Shown here piece after piece: positions 33,175-41,699 of a stretch of DNA of 48,000 bases; position 1 is the first letter of the stretch, and the number at the start of each line of letters is the position of its first letter. The notes beneath the pieces are model-generated. The model was given only the letters and a program-made list of their open reading frames with translations. It had not been told where the DNA came from and made no database searches. The stretch is from Bacillus sp. RO2. GTDB lineage: Bacteria; Bacillota; Bacilli; Bacillales; Bacillaceae_I. The stretch is from positions 1 through 48,000 of the forward strand of contig NZ_JAAXCU010000015.1 of NCBI RefSeq assembly GCF_012911845.1. The letters run 5' to 3'. The translations under genes were made by a program, and so were the position numbers.

Positions 33175-34734
33175 ATGGTGTCTAGAAACCAGAAGCAAAC
33201 AGCTCATAACTTGACCAAATATAAGGACGCGCTCCCTGTTCCGCCAGTTTTAAAGCACTTATATAAAGGGAAAGGCTATACGTATTACGAGGTGTGCATG
33301 AAGGAATGCAAGGTGTCGGTGCATAGTGAATTGCCCGAGACTACTATGTGGGGATACGAAGGGATATTCCCAGGACCGACCATTCAAGTGGAGAGTGGGG
33401 AAAGGGTGTATATCAAGTGGAAAAATCGATTGCCACCTGTGCATCTTTTGCCAATAGATTTTACTGTCCATGGTGCTCACCGGGACGTCCCTGAGGTAAG
33501 AACAGTGGTTCATGTACACGGGGCGGTAGTAGAACCGGAGAGTGATGGGTATCCTGATGCCTGGTTTACTAATGATTATCAAAAAGTAGGGGAAAAGTTT
33601 GTAAAACAAGTCTATCGATATGACAACTATATGAATGCTTGTACCCTTTGGTACCATGACCATGCAATTGGAATTACCAGACTAAACATATATGCAGGCC
33701 TTGCCGGCTTCTTTTTAGTTAGAAGTAAGCAAGAACAATCATTGAATTTACCAGTAGGAGAATATGATATTCCATTAATGATACAGGACAGGACATTTAA
33801 TCAAGATGGATCGCTATTTTATCCCAAACAGCCAGAAGAACCAGTGCCTGACCTTGTAACGTCCATTGTGCCTGAGTTCTTCGGGGAAACGATATTGGTT
33901 AATGGGAAAGTATGGCCCTATTTGGAGGTGGAACCAAGAAAATATCGATTTCGAATGTTGAACGGCTCAAACAGTAGATTCTATAGATTAATGCTTGATA
34001 GAGATCAACTTATGTTTCAGATAGGTACAGATAGGGGGCTATTACCTCAACCTATTGGAATAAAGGAGATTATCCTAGCGCCTGCTGAAAGGGCAGATAT
34101 TATCATCGATTTCTCGAATTTGGAAGGGAGGAGAATTTCATTAATTAATGGTGCACCTGCTCCTTTTCCAAGTGGAGAGGCTAAAAATGAAGTAAGGGAT
34201 GTCATGCAGTTCAGGGTAATTTCAGAAACTAAGTATATTGATACTAGCAGCATTCCTGCAGAATTGGAACAACTTCCTGTTTTGTCTGAAAAGAATGTTG
34301 TAAGAAAAAGGTTTTTAACGCTTAATCACTTGATGGATAAGTATGGAAGAGAGCTCATGTTACTAGATAATAAAGGTTGGGATGCACCGATTTCTGAAAA
34401 CCCTAGACTTGGGACAACTGAAATCTGGTATCTGATTAACCTTACACCGGATACCCATCCTATCCATATTCATTTAATAGATTTTCAGATACTTGACCGG
34501 CGTGAGTTTAATGTAGAGAAATACAATAATGAAAATGTATTGGAATACCTAGGGCCTAGTATTTTACCAGAGCCACAGGAAAGGGGGAGAAAGGACACTG
34601 TAAGGGCAAATCCCAATGAGGTTACAAGATTAATCATACAATTTGGTCCATATTCAGGACTTTATGTATGGCACTGTCATATGTTAGAACATGAAGATTA
34701 TGAAATGATGCGGCCGTATATAGTGATAAGGTAA
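33175..34734 (+). CDS. cotA: CotA-like multicopper oxidase (spore coat laccase)
   Basis: A 519-residue three-cupredoxin laccase/bilirubin oxidase (B. subtilis CotA 513). Copper motifs are VVHVHG (first HxH, about 117), WYHDH (about 159), HPIHIHLIDF (about 422) and the C-terminal HCHMLEHEDYEMM with His500, Cys501, His502, His506 and axial Met511. CotA is an outer-coat enzyme making brown pigment and protecting against UV and peroxide. There is no signal peptide, as expected for a coat protein. The ATG follows AAAGGAGGGACTGC. No clear sigma-K promoter was found by eye. Confidence 0.93.
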   Translation: MVSRNQKQTAHNLTKYKDALPVPPVLKHLYKGKGYTYYEVCMKECKVSVHSELPETTMWGYEGIFPGPTIQVESGERVYIKWKNRLPPVHLLPIDFTVHGAHRDVPEVRTVVHVHGAVVEPESDGYPDAWFTNDYQKVGEKFVKQVYRYDNYMNACTLWYHDHAIGITRLNIYAGLAGFFLVRSKQEQSLNLPVGEYDIPLMIQDRTFNQDGSLFYPKQPEEPVPDLVTSIVPEFFGETILVNGKVWPYLEVEPRKYRFRMLNGSNSRFYRLMLDRDQLMFQIGTDRGLLPQPIGIKEIILAPAERADIIIDFSNLEGRRISLINGAPAPFPSGEAKNEVRDVMQFRVISETKYIDTSSIPAELEQLPVLSEKNVVRKRFLTLNHLMDKYGRELMLLDNKGWDAPISENPRLGTTEIWYLINLTPDTHPIHIHLIDFQILDRREFNVEKYNNENVLEYLGPSILPEPQERGRKDTVRANPNEVTRLIIQFGPYSGLYVWHCHMLEHEDYEMMRPYIVIR

Positions 34735-34758
34735 CCGAGAAGATAGGCGGAATATTTG

Positions 34759-35307
34759 ATGGGAGAAAATACGAAACAATTTATTGGTGTCTGGACTCAG
34801 GCAATAGGCACGGTAATTGCAGCAATTGGCAGTACCCCGTCTGTACCCATCGATGAGCAAGGGAGAACGGGGTTAAGTTTGGTCGGGAATGTCCTTCAAG
34901 CAGGAGGAAATGGTCTTGAAGCGGACTCGCAAGAAGAACTGACTTACGGGAAAATAGGAAATATTATACAAGCAACGGGTAATATAACGGTCAGCTCAGG
35001 CTTGACCATTGATTTTGCCGGAGAGACAGAGGAAAGGCTTGTCATTAGTGGAGACTTAATGCAAGCATTGGGGGCGATAACTGCATTAGGCAGTGCCAGT
35101 CAACCATACATGGTACTGGGTAATTTCCTTCAAGCGATTGGGAACTCTATACAAGCGGTTGGAGGTAGTCGAGAGTTAAGAGTGGAAACAACAAATTCTA
35201 AGCACAATGAGCAAAGTAATGAAACTGTCATTGCACTAGGAAGCTGGCTGCAAGCACTTGGTACCATCATTCTTGCACTTGGTTTGACCTATGAACAGAT
35301 AGAATAA
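34759..35307 (+). CDS. Repetitive DUF6944-type protein, possible spore-surface component
   Basis: A 182-residue protein built from six degenerate repeats of the form G-x-x-h-Q-A-h-G-x-h-h-x-A-h-G: residues about 9-24 (WTQAIGTVIAAIG), 42-54, 66-81 (GNIIQATGN), 97-111 (GDLMQALGAITALG), 120-136 (GNFLQAIGNSIQAVGG) and 160-175 (GSWLQALGTIILALG). This matches, from memory, repetitive Bacillus proteins of the DUF6944 type. No signal peptide. The ATG is eight bases after GGCGGA. It lies 24 bases after cotA and shares its terminator, so the two are probably co-transcribed in the mother cell. Function unknown. Confidence 0.78.
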   Translation: MGENTKQFIGVWTQAIGTVIAAIGSTPSVPIDEQGRTGLSLVGNVLQAGGNGLEADSQEELTYGKIGNIIQATGNITVSSGLTIDFAGETEERLVISGDLMQALGAITALGSASQPYMVLGNFLQAIGNSIQAVGGSRELRVETTNSKHNEQSNETVIALGSWLQALGTIILALGLTYEQIE

Positions 35308-35346
35308 TCCCCCGATAATTTCCATATCGGGGGATGTATTTTTATT
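35307..35346 (+). terminator. Terminator of the cotA-DUF6944 unit
   Basis: Perfect stem ATCCCCCGAT / ATCGGGGGAT followed by GTATTTTTATT. Confidence 0.85.
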
Positions 35347-36319
35347 AAACGCCGATGCTTTCGGCTATATTTGACTGCCTTAAATAATCTGCCAGAAGTT
35401 GAGGAGTTGTTAAATAGACAAGCCCATTACCTTCTAAGCTTTTTGGATAGCCAAGAGGAATGGTCCTTTTGACTAGTTGTGCATAAAGTTCCGCCTCGGT
35501 GAGTGTTCGGCTGAATTCATTTTCCGAAAGCTTTTTAATTAAAGCGAGAGCTCCCGCGACATGTGGGGCTGACATGGAAGTACCACTGAATACGGCATAT
35601 CTTCCTCCTGGTATGGTTGAAATTATTTTCTCTCCAGGTGCTACAAGATCAATTTCGTTATTCGAGTTAGTAAAATAAGAGGATTTACGTTGAAGATTAA
35701 TAGAACCGACAGATATCACTTCCTGGTAAGCAGCTGGATAGGAAAATTCTTGTGTATATTGATTCCCATCTCCTTCATTACCGGCTGCGCACACGACAAG
35801 TATGTTATGGTCGATTGCTGCTTTAATAGAATCGTGAAGTTCTGGTACATCAATTGGACCACCAAGTGACATAGATATAACATCTACATTCTGGGTAACG
35901 GCGTAGTTTATTGCGTTAATAATCCATTCATATTCCCCAGAGCCATTTTTACCGCCAAGAGCTTTAAGGATTAGTAGTTTTGCTTCAGGAGCTACTCCAA
36001 CCACACCAGAACCAGGGTTTATCGCAGCAATGGTCCCTGCAACATGCGTGCCATGACCATTATAATCTTTGAAGTTCTCTGGATCTCCATTATCGTCCTC
36101 TGTGAAGTTTTTCCCTCCTATAATCCTTCCTTCAAGGTCAGGGTGCTGTGCATCACATCCGGTATCAATAACGGCAACGACGATACCTTCTCCTTTATAA
36201 CCATTTTGCCAAATAGCTGGTGCTTGAATTAATTCAACGCCTTCTGGGATTTGTTGGGTCTCAAATAACTGGTTTTCCAACTTGTAAGGAATTAAATGAA
36301 CTAATTTTTCTTTTTGCAT
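35345..36319 (-). CDS. isp: Intracellular subtilisin-like serine protease (ISP)
   Basis: A 324-residue subtilase without signal peptide; B. subtilis IspA has 319. The N-terminal LIPY motif at residues 9-12 is the hallmark of ISP propeptides, which block the active site until removed. Catalytic residues are Asp52 (VIDTGCD), His89 (GHGTHVAG) and Ser248 (GTSMSAP), with oxyanion Asn181. The ATG at 36319 is nine bases after AGGAGGCG; in-frame codons further upstream are not preceded by a ribosome binding site. It is a cytoplasmic protease, typically made in stationary phase. It converges on the cotA unit. Confidence 0.92.
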   Translation of the reverse strand: MQKEKLVHLIPYKLENQLFETQQIPEGVELIQAPAIWQNGYKGEGIVVAVIDTGCDAQHPDLEGRIIGGKNFTEDDNGDPENFKDYNGHGTHVAGTIAAINPGSGVVGVAPEAKLLILKALGGKNGSGEYEWIINAINYAVTQNVDVISMSLGGPIDVPELHDSIKAAIDHNILVVCAAGNEGDGNQYTQEFSYPAAYQEVISVGSINLQRKSSYFTNSNNEIDLVAPGEKIISTIPGGRYAVFSGTSMSAPHVAGALALIKKLSENEFSRTLTEAELYAQLVKRTIPLGYPKSLEGNGLVYLTTPQLLADYLRQSNIAESIGV

Positions 36320-36562
36320 ACAAAAACGCCTCCTAATCATTATTTTCAAACAAATGTGAAAAAGAAAGAAGGTGTTGCGTGTTGCAGTATTACTTTCTGA
36401 AGATTCTATCAATAAAACTACTATTAAGCAAGTGATTAACAGCCTAAAAATTAACTAATACAAAAATACATATTTAGGAATTTTTGGACCAAGATACCAA
36501 CCGGTCTTTGAGTGAGTAGAATGATACAGTTATTTGAAAAAAAGGAAAAAGGAGGAATTTAA

Positions 36563-37420
36563 TTGGGATTGTATTCAGAAAGAAGCTGTTCAAAATACAA
36601 TGTGCCAGGAACTATAAATGTTACTTGTACGAGTACTAGTACAAGTACAAACGGTAGTGGAACAGGTGGAGGTGTAGGGGAGGGGGCTGTTGTTGGGCCT
36701 CGAGGACCTCAAGGAGAGCCAGGACCATCAGGGCCACAAGGTGTATCTGGACCAGCAGGACCATCAGGGCCACAAGGGGTAGCAGGACCGGCGGGACCTG
36801 AAGGGCCAGCTGGTATTCAAGGCCCCACTGGTCCAGCCGGACCAGAGGGACCAGTTGGAGCAGTCGGACCAGAAGGAGCAGTCGGACCAGCTGGACCAGC
36901 CGGAGTCGATGGTCAAAGCGCCATCCTTCCATACTCTTCTGGTACTCCGGTTGCGTTAACTACCGCTTTGGATGATCTATTAAGTACAGGTGCCACCATT
37001 GGATTTGGAAGCTCATTCGGAGGCATTGACATAACAGATAATACCATTGATGTTTCAGGAGGAGGAGGAGTCCTCAACTTCGCATTTCCAATTCCAAGAG
37101 ACACAACTATAACAGGTATTAGTGCCTACTTTACTGCCACTGCTGAGGTAACACTGGCAACTCCTGTTTCAGTAATAGCTTCCGTATTTAGTGCACCACC
37201 AAGAGAAACTGAGTTTACAGAAACATCAGTTACAGTTACCTTGCAACCTGAATTGGAAGGAATAATAACAGGTGGAGAAGTGTTAACAGGGACTGCTACG
37301 GGATTTACGGAAACATTCCCTGCAGGAACAAGGCTTTTATTAGTTTTCTATACGGAATCAGAAACAGCCTTGGCATCGGTGATTACAGGGTTTGCGAGTG
37401 CAAGTTTAGCAATAAATTAA
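36563..37420 (+). CDS. Collagen-like exosporium protein with BclB C-terminal domain
   Basis: A 285-residue protein. The N-terminal 44 residues contain a Thr/Ser/Gly-rich stretch with Cys9 and Cys22. Residues 45-119 are 25 uninterrupted Gly-X-Y triplets (GPR GPQ GEP ...), a collagen-like stalk. The C-terminal domain (about 120-285) has [37 protein letters not shown] and [10 protein letters not shown], matching the BclB C-terminal domain of exosporium glycoproteins. The start is TTG, seven bases after GGAGG. The usual BclA exosporium leader is not recognisable. It probably forms filaments on the spore surface. Confidence 0.88.
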   Translation: MGLYSERSCSKYNVPGTINVTCTSTSTSTNGSGTGGGVGEGAVVGPRGPQGEPGPSGPQGVSGPAGPSGPQGVAGPAGPEGPAGIQGPTGPAGPEGPVGAVGPEGAVGPAGPAGVDGQSAILPYSSGTPVALTTALDDLLSTGATIGFGSSFGGIDITDNTIDVSGGGGVLNFAFPIPRDTTITGISAYFTATAEVTLATPVSVIASVFSAPPRETEFTETSVTVTLQPELEGIITGGEVLTGTATGFTETFPAGTRLLLVFYTESETALASVITGFASASLAIN

Positions 37421-37428
37421 TTTTTTGG

Positions 37429-37458
37429 GGGCATAGTGCAACTTTACTATGCCTTTTC
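37429..37458 (+). terminator. Terminator of the BclB-like gene
   Basis: Stem GGCATAGT / ACTATGCC with an eight-base loop and TTTTC. Confidence 0.8.
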
Positions 37459-37576
37459 TTACATAGTGAGTCCTATTTCCGCTAAGCCCCAAGTCTTAAC
37501 TTAAAATATGGCTGAAGCTCATTATACGGAACCTTTAACAAAGGTAAGATAAAGACATAGAAGGGAGGAACAACGA

Positions 37577-37924
37577 ATGAAAAAATTTGGATTGTTTATA
37601 GCAGGTGTCATTGCATTCTTTGTTTTACTTGCAAACATTGGTCCACTTTTAGGTTTGGCCGTTAGTTTGGTAGTCACTTATTATGCGGTAAAAGAATTCA
37701 TAAAAACGGATTCTAATGGCACGAAAATTCTGTGGGGTATCATTGCTTTTATTGCCATCGCGTTTTCAATTGCAAATGTACCCGCCGTATTAGCAGTAGT
37801 TGCAGCATATATCTTATATGTTGTTTATAAGAACTGGAACAAAGAGAAAGAAAGCAACACCATCATTGAAGCTGGCGACCCGTTCACTAATTTCGAGAAA
37901 CAGTGGAATTCATTGAACAAATAA
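37577..37924 (+). CDS. liaI: LiaI-like membrane protein
   Basis: A 115-residue protein with four short hydrophobic helices (about 4-20, 22-40, 50-66 and 68-85) and a soluble C-terminus (ITNF-like DPFTNFEKQWNSLNK). It is 22 bases upstream of the PspA/LiaH gene, and LiaFSR follows, so it takes the place of LiaI, the membrane anchor for LiaH. Sequence similarity to B. subtilis LiaI (126 residues) is limited, so the call rests mostly on context and topology. The ATG follows GGGAGGAACAACGA. Confidence 0.75.
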   Translation: MKKFGLFIAGVIAFFVLLANIGPLLGLAVSLVVTYYAVKEFIKTDSNGTKILWGIIAFIAIAFSIANVPAVLAVVAAYILYVVYKNWNKEKESNTIIEAGDPFTNFEKQWNSLNK

Positions 37925-37946
37925 AATTAAGGAGAGGAATGGTACC

Positions 37947-38600
37947 ATGACTAACTTATTTTCAAGAATTAAACAGACGATTTCTGCAGATTTCCATGAG
38001 GCTTTGGATAAAAAGGAGCAGAAAAATCCAATCGCTATGTTGAATCAGTATTTACGTGATTGTGAAAAAGAAGTAGAAAAAGTTCGCAAGCTAGTAGAAC
38101 GCCAGAATTTGCTCAAAGAAGAATTTGTAAGGGAATATCATGAGGCAAGAAGTCTAGCGGAAAAGCGAAATTCCCAAGCGGGCATTGCCGAAAATGCTGG
38201 TGAAACCGAACTGGAGGAATTTGCAAAGCGTGAGCATCAACAATATGAGGAGCGCGCCAACAATTTGAAGTATTCTTTAGAAAAGGTTTCGGCTGATCTG
38301 ACATCTCTAGAGCAAAAATATGAAGAAATGAAGCACCGACTTAAGGATATGTATATCAAGCGGATGGAATTAATGGGAAGGGAGAATGTTGCCCGTGCTA
38401 CACATCGAATGAATCAGGTGGTGGTTTCTAGCAAATCAGAGTGCTCCTACACAAAATTTAATAAAATGGAAACCTACTTAGATCGTTTGGAGCACCAAGT
38501 AAATTCCGACTATCATCGTAATACTATTGATGCGCGTATTGCCCAGCTAGAAAAAGAAATTCCTCAAACAGAAGAGAAAACTCATTCTCTTTCACAATGA
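37947..38600 (+). CDS. liaH: PspA/IM30-family phage shock protein LiaH
   Basis: A 217-residue, almost wholly coiled-coil protein of the PspA/Vipp1 (ESCRT-III-like) family; LiaH of B. subtilis is about 225 residues. The N-terminus LFSRIKQTISADFHEALDKK is the amphipathic membrane-binding helix. DCEKEVEKVRKLVERQ and LEQKYEEMKHRLKDMYIKR are coiled-coil segments. It forms large rings that protect the membrane against lipid-II-targeting antibiotics. It is in an operon with liaI and followed by a strong terminator. Confidence 0.9.
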   Translation: MTNLFSRIKQTISADFHEALDKKEQKNPIAMLNQYLRDCEKEVEKVRKLVERQNLLKEEFVREYHEARSLAEKRNSQAGIAENAGETELEEFAKREHQQYEERANNLKYSLEKVSADLTSLEQKYEEMKHRLKDMYIKRMELMGRENVARATHRMNQVVVSSKSECSYTKFNKMETYLDRLEHQVNSDYHRNTIDARIAQLEKEIPQTEEKTHSLSQ

Positions 38601-38610
38601 AAACTGCTAT

Positions 38611-38643
38611 CCTAAAAAGGCGTACATTTTGCGCCTTTTTAGG
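38611..38643 (+). terminator. liaIH terminator
   Basis: CCTAAAAAGGCG / CGCCTTTTTAGG, 12-bp stem. The T-tract is part of the stem, so efficiency may be moderate. Confidence 0.8.
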
Positions 38644-38657
38644 GTGTTTAAAAGTTT

Positions 38658-38819
38658 GCTGTTAAAGCATACTGTTGATTGATTGGAGCAATAGGCGAAG
38701 ACTCCTAAGGGAGATAGCGGTTAGGGGAGACCCCGCAGGCGTTTTTTGGAGGATGCTCCCCAAACGCCCCTAGCAAAGCGAAGCCTAGTGCGTAAATCAA
38801 CAGCGGTGTTTAACAGAGC
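38658..38819 (+). repeat. Dispersed hairpin element, intact copy between liaH and liaF
   Basis: Terminal arms CTGTTGATT / AATCAACAG are perfect (9 bp), and outer arms TGTTAAA / TTTAACA extend them. The inner stem GGGGAG / CTCCCC matches the copy at 31.4 kb. It ends 33 bases before the liaF ATG. Confidence 0.9.
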
Positions 38820-38852
38820 CAAAAATTTAAATGAAAAGGAGGGATAAGGCGC

Positions 38853-39578
38853 ATGTTGAACAAAATGAAATCTGATTATCTTAGTTTTATAATCGTAGTG
38901 GCTAGCTTCATTTTTTTGTTAGAAATTCTCTTTTTCAATACGGGCCTTATTTTTTCTTTTTTGTTTTCAGGATTCCTAATGTATATAGGGAAAAAGAAAT
39001 GGCATTGGTTAATAGGAAAGGCCCTATTTGTCATTGGGGGGTTGTCCATTACTTTTTCCGTATTCAATATGATGACCTTTAACTTTCTAATTTTGGCAAC
39101 AGTGTTGTATTTCTTGTACAGATTCCTCCAAGCCAAAAAACAGCCTGTAGAAATGCAGCCGTCTATCATGCCCAAACAGGAAGAGCAGGTTGTTAGAAAC
39201 GAGCAAAAGTGGTTCACTAACAAGCTTTTTGGAAGACAAAAGACACCTGAACAATCTTATACATGGGACGATGTAAACATCCAATGTGGAATCAGTGATA
39301 CTCATATAGATTTGAGCTTTACGGTACTACCTAAAGGAGAAGCAATCATTTTTATTCGAAATGTAATAGGAAACATTCAGATAATGGTTCCCTACGAATT
39401 GGAACTTAGTATCGTCCACTCTGGCATGGTAGGTTCCATTAATATCCTAGAGCAAGAAGAGAAAAGCATCCTTAACCAGACGGTTCATTACCAAACCGCT
39501 AATTATAGAGAAGCCATCCATAAAGTGAAAATTGTCACCTCGATCTTCGTCGGCAGCATAGAGGTGAAGAGAGTATGA
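38853..39578 (+). CDS. liaF: LiaF, inhibitor of the LiaSR system
   Basis: A 241-residue membrane protein. Four helices in residues about 8-90 are followed by a linker and the LiaF C-terminal beta domain (about 135-241, QCGISDTHIDLSFTVLPKGE ... HKVKIVTSIFVGSIEV). LiaF keeps the kinase LiaS silent in the absence of envelope stress. The ATG follows AAAGGAGGGATAAGGCGC. The four-base overlap with liaS shows coupled translation. Confidence 0.92.
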   Translation: MLNKMKSDYLSFIIVVASFIFLLEILFFNTGLIFSFLFSGFLMYIGKKKWHWLIGKALFVIGGLSITFSVFNMMTFNFLILATVLYFLYRFLQAKKQPVEMQPSIMPKQEEQVVRNEQKWFTNKLFGRQKTPEQSYTWDDVNIQCGISDTHIDLSFTVLPKGEAIIFIRNVIGNIQIMVPYELELSIVHSGMVGSINILEQEEKSILNQTVHYQTANYREAIHKVKIVTSIFVGSIEVKRV

Positions 39579-40618
39579 GTACATTGCAAAGGCAAGTTTT
39601 GTGGGCAACTTGTATATCTTTAATAAGCTTCCTAGTAATAGGCTCAATAACCTATTTCTTTTTTCCGGTAATCAGTCTGAAAGCTCTTTGGGAGCTAAAG
39701 GTAATAGATCTTCCGTTCATCTTGTTTTTGTTTATTGTCAGTCTTGGTTTGGGAATCCTCTTCGGCTTGTTTTCCGGGTTGTATTGGAAGAAGCAAATAA
39801 ACACTGTTTATGAGGAGTTAAAAGCAGTGGAACAAGGGAGAACCCTGTGGGAAGTACCAGGAAGCAATGTTCAGGAGTTAGCTTTAATGGAAGAAGTCAT
39901 ATGGAAATTGCACAATCAGATACAGGAACAAGCAAAAATCTCCCAAAAGATTGCAAACGAAAAGGCGGAAGACCTAGAGATTAGGATACAGGAAATCGTT
40001 TCACAAGAACGAAACAGGCTGGCAAGAGAGCTTCATGATTCAGTCAGTCAGCAGCTCTTTGCAGCCTCGATGCTAATGTCTGCATTAACGGAAACCAGGG
40101 GAGAATCTGGTACTGATAACAATGAAACAAAGCAACTAAAATTAGTGGAAGAGATGATTCATCAGTCTCAACTGGAGATGCGGGCATTGCTCCTTCATTT
40201 ACGCCCAGTGGCATTGAAAGGAAAAACGTTGCAAGAAGGTGCAGAAGAGTTATTAGTAGAACTTATTCAAAAAGTTCCGATGAGCATTACGTGGAAAATT
40301 GAACGTTTTTCTATAGATAAAGGTGTGGAGGATCATCTATTTAGAATCCTCCAAGAGACATTATCCAACACATTACGGCACTCCAAAGCAAATGAGGTCG
40401 AGGTATTACTTATTCAAAGAGAGAACTTCATCATACTAAGAGTGGTCGATGACGGAATTGGCTTTGATGTCGAGCAGGCTAGGGCAGGTTCTTATGGCTT
40501 GCAAAACATGCATGATCGAGCGGTTGAACTAGGCGGTACTTTAAAGATAGTAAGTGTGGAAAATGAAGGAACAAGACTGGAAGTGAAAGTTCCCAAATTG
40601 GACGTAGAGGAGGCTTGA
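39575..40618 (+). CDS. liaS: Envelope-stress sensor kinase LiaS
   Basis: A 347-residue intramembrane-sensing kinase: two helices (about 8-30 and 44-70) with a very short external loop, HAMP-like linker, coiled coil, HisKA_3 domain with His154 (ARELHDSVSQQLF) and HATPase (DNGIGF-type DDGIGFDVEQ, then GSYGLQNMHDRA). It responds to cell-wall antibiotics such as bacitracin in B. subtilis. It overlaps liaF and liaR by four bases or a few codons. Confidence 0.93.
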   Translation: MSTLQRQVLWATCISLISFLVIGSITYFFFPVISLKALWELKVIDLPFILFLFIVSLGLGILFGLFSGLYWKKQINTVYEELKAVEQGRTLWEVPGSNVQELALMEEVIWKLHNQIQEQAKISQKIANEKAEDLEIRIQEIVSQERNRLARELHDSVSQQLFAASMLMSALTETRGESGTDNNETKQLKLVEEMIHQSQLEMRALLLHLRPVALKGKTLQEGAEELLVELIQKVPMSITWKIERFSIDKGVEDHLFRILQETLSNTLRHSKANEVEVLLIQRENFIILRVVDDGIGFDVEQARAGSYGLQNMHDRAVELGGTLKIVSVENEGTRLEVKVPKLDVEEA

Positions 40619-40623
40619 CCAAA

Positions 40624-41256
40624 ATGATAAGAGTATTATTTGTAGATGATCATGAAATGGTAAGGATTGGTGTTACGGCATATCTTTCCGCACAACCTGA
40701 TATAGAAGTTGTGGCAGAAGCAGATGATGGATCTGTTGCAGTAGGGCTCGCTATGGAACATAAACCTGATATTATATTAATGGATCTTGTTATGAAAGAA
40801 ATGGATGGAATAGAAGCGACCAGAAGAATTATTGAACAATGGCCGGAAGCGAAAATTATCATCGTTACGAGCTTTCTGGACGATGAAAAAGTATATCCAG
40901 CCCTTGAAGCGGGAGCTACCAGCTATATGCTTAAAACCTCCAAAGCAAGTGAAATTGCCAATGCAGTTCGGTCTACATATAAAGGGCAATCCATCTTGGA
41001 GCCGGAAGTGGCGGGAAAAATGATGAAGAAGATGCGCAGAAAGACCGAGATTCTTCCCCACGAGGAATTGACCAACAGAGAAATGGAAATCCTTCTACTC
41101 ATGACACAAGGAAAAACTAATCAAGAAATAGCGGATGAGCTGTTTATTGCACTTAAAACTGTGAAGGTACATGTAAGCAATATCCTCGCAAAACTTCAGG
41201 TGCAGGACCGAACACAGGCAGTCATCTATGCATTTAAGCACTCATTAGTAAACTAA
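40624..41256 (+). CDS. liaR: Response regulator LiaR
   Basis: A 210-residue NarL/FixJ-type regulator very similar to B. subtilis LiaR. The receiver domain has DDH and phospho-acceptor Asp54 (ILMDLVMKEMDG), and FDDEKVYPALEAGATSYMLKTS-like sequence follows. The LuxR-type helix-turn-helix (LTNREMEILLLMTQGKTNQE) is C-terminal. It would activate the liaI promoter upstream. The ATG at 40624, ten bases after GGAGG, gives the native MIRVL start; an in-frame TTG at 40615 is too close to that site. Confidence 0.94.
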   Translation: MIRVLFVDDHEMVRIGVTAYLSAQPDIEVVAEADDGSVAVGLAMEHKPDIILMDLVMKEMDGIEATRRIIEQWPEAKIIIVTSFLDDEKVYPALEAGATSYMLKTSKASEIANAVRSTYKGQSILEPEVAGKMMKKMRRKTEILPHEELTNREMEILLLMTQGKTNQEIADELFIALKTVKVHVSNILAKLQVQDRTQAVIYAFKHSLVN

Positions 41257-41287
41257 TGGGTGTTTTTTTAGACAAGAAAGAATAAGA

Positions 41288-41370
41288 TGCAGTTGATTTC
41301 CCTTCCGGCGCTTCGCGAGCCTCCTCCGCTTGCCCTGAAGCCACTGAAAATGTCTCTGATTTAAGCGGTT
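41288..41370 (-). repeat. Dispersed hairpin element, decayed fragment
   Basis: GTTGATTTCC, CGGCGCTTCGC and GAGCCTCCTCCGC boxes of the inverted family are recognisable, then similarity is lost near 41345. Confidence 0.5.
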
Positions 41371-41379
41371 GTTTATACA

Positions 41380-41510
41380 CCGCTGTGGATTTCCACAAAT
41401 GGCTTCGCTTTCCTAGGGGCGCTGCTGGAGCCTCCTCGGCTACGCCTGCGGGGTCTCCACCTAGCGCTATCTCCCTCAGGAGTCTTCACCTTTTGCTCCA
41501 ATCCACAGCT
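41380..41510 (-). repeat. Dispersed hairpin element, intact inverted copy
   Basis: Terminal arms CTGTGGATT / AATCCACAG are perfect. The sequence is nearly identical to the copy at 1-110, so the two are recent relatives. On the minus strand the inner arms read TGGAG / CTCCA. Confidence 0.92.
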
Positions 41511-41540
41511 AGATATTCACTAGCACATAATATTTCAGCT

Positions 41541-41626
41541 TTTCAGTGGCTTAGCTTGTGCCTGCGGGGTCGCACCTGGCTGGCGTCTGGGCGCCTTCCA
41601 CTCCAATCAATAAGGTGGCTTTATTT
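41541..41626 (-). repeat. Dispersed element fragment with GCGCCTTCCACT module
   Basis: Contains GCCTGCGGGGTC and GGGCGCCTTCCACTCCAATC, the inverted boxes of a family member, and resembles 20574-20640 over its right part. Confidence 0.6.
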
Positions 41627-41699
41627 ACTTTAAGGTTCTGAGTGATAATCTAACATAATTAACTGTAATAACACTAACAATTCGTTCTCACTATCTCCT

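Noticed and set aside
36636-36932. 98-codon minus-strand frame with Leu-rich repeats
   Set aside because: It is the antisense of the Gly-X-Y collagen repeat; the apparent repeat is a consequence of the coding sequence on the plus strand.
37460-37576. LiaR operator upstream of liaI
   Set aside because: AAGTCTTAACTT and GAGTCC boxes are present, but I could not recall the consensus with enough certainty to annotate a site.
41385-41633. 82-codon frame and similar frames at 15595-15912, 20633-20815 and 31402-31584
   Set aside because: These are read from the dispersed hairpin elements and share peptides such as SLRSLRLLLQ only because the DNA repeats. No ribosome binding sites fit and frames are broken in other copies.
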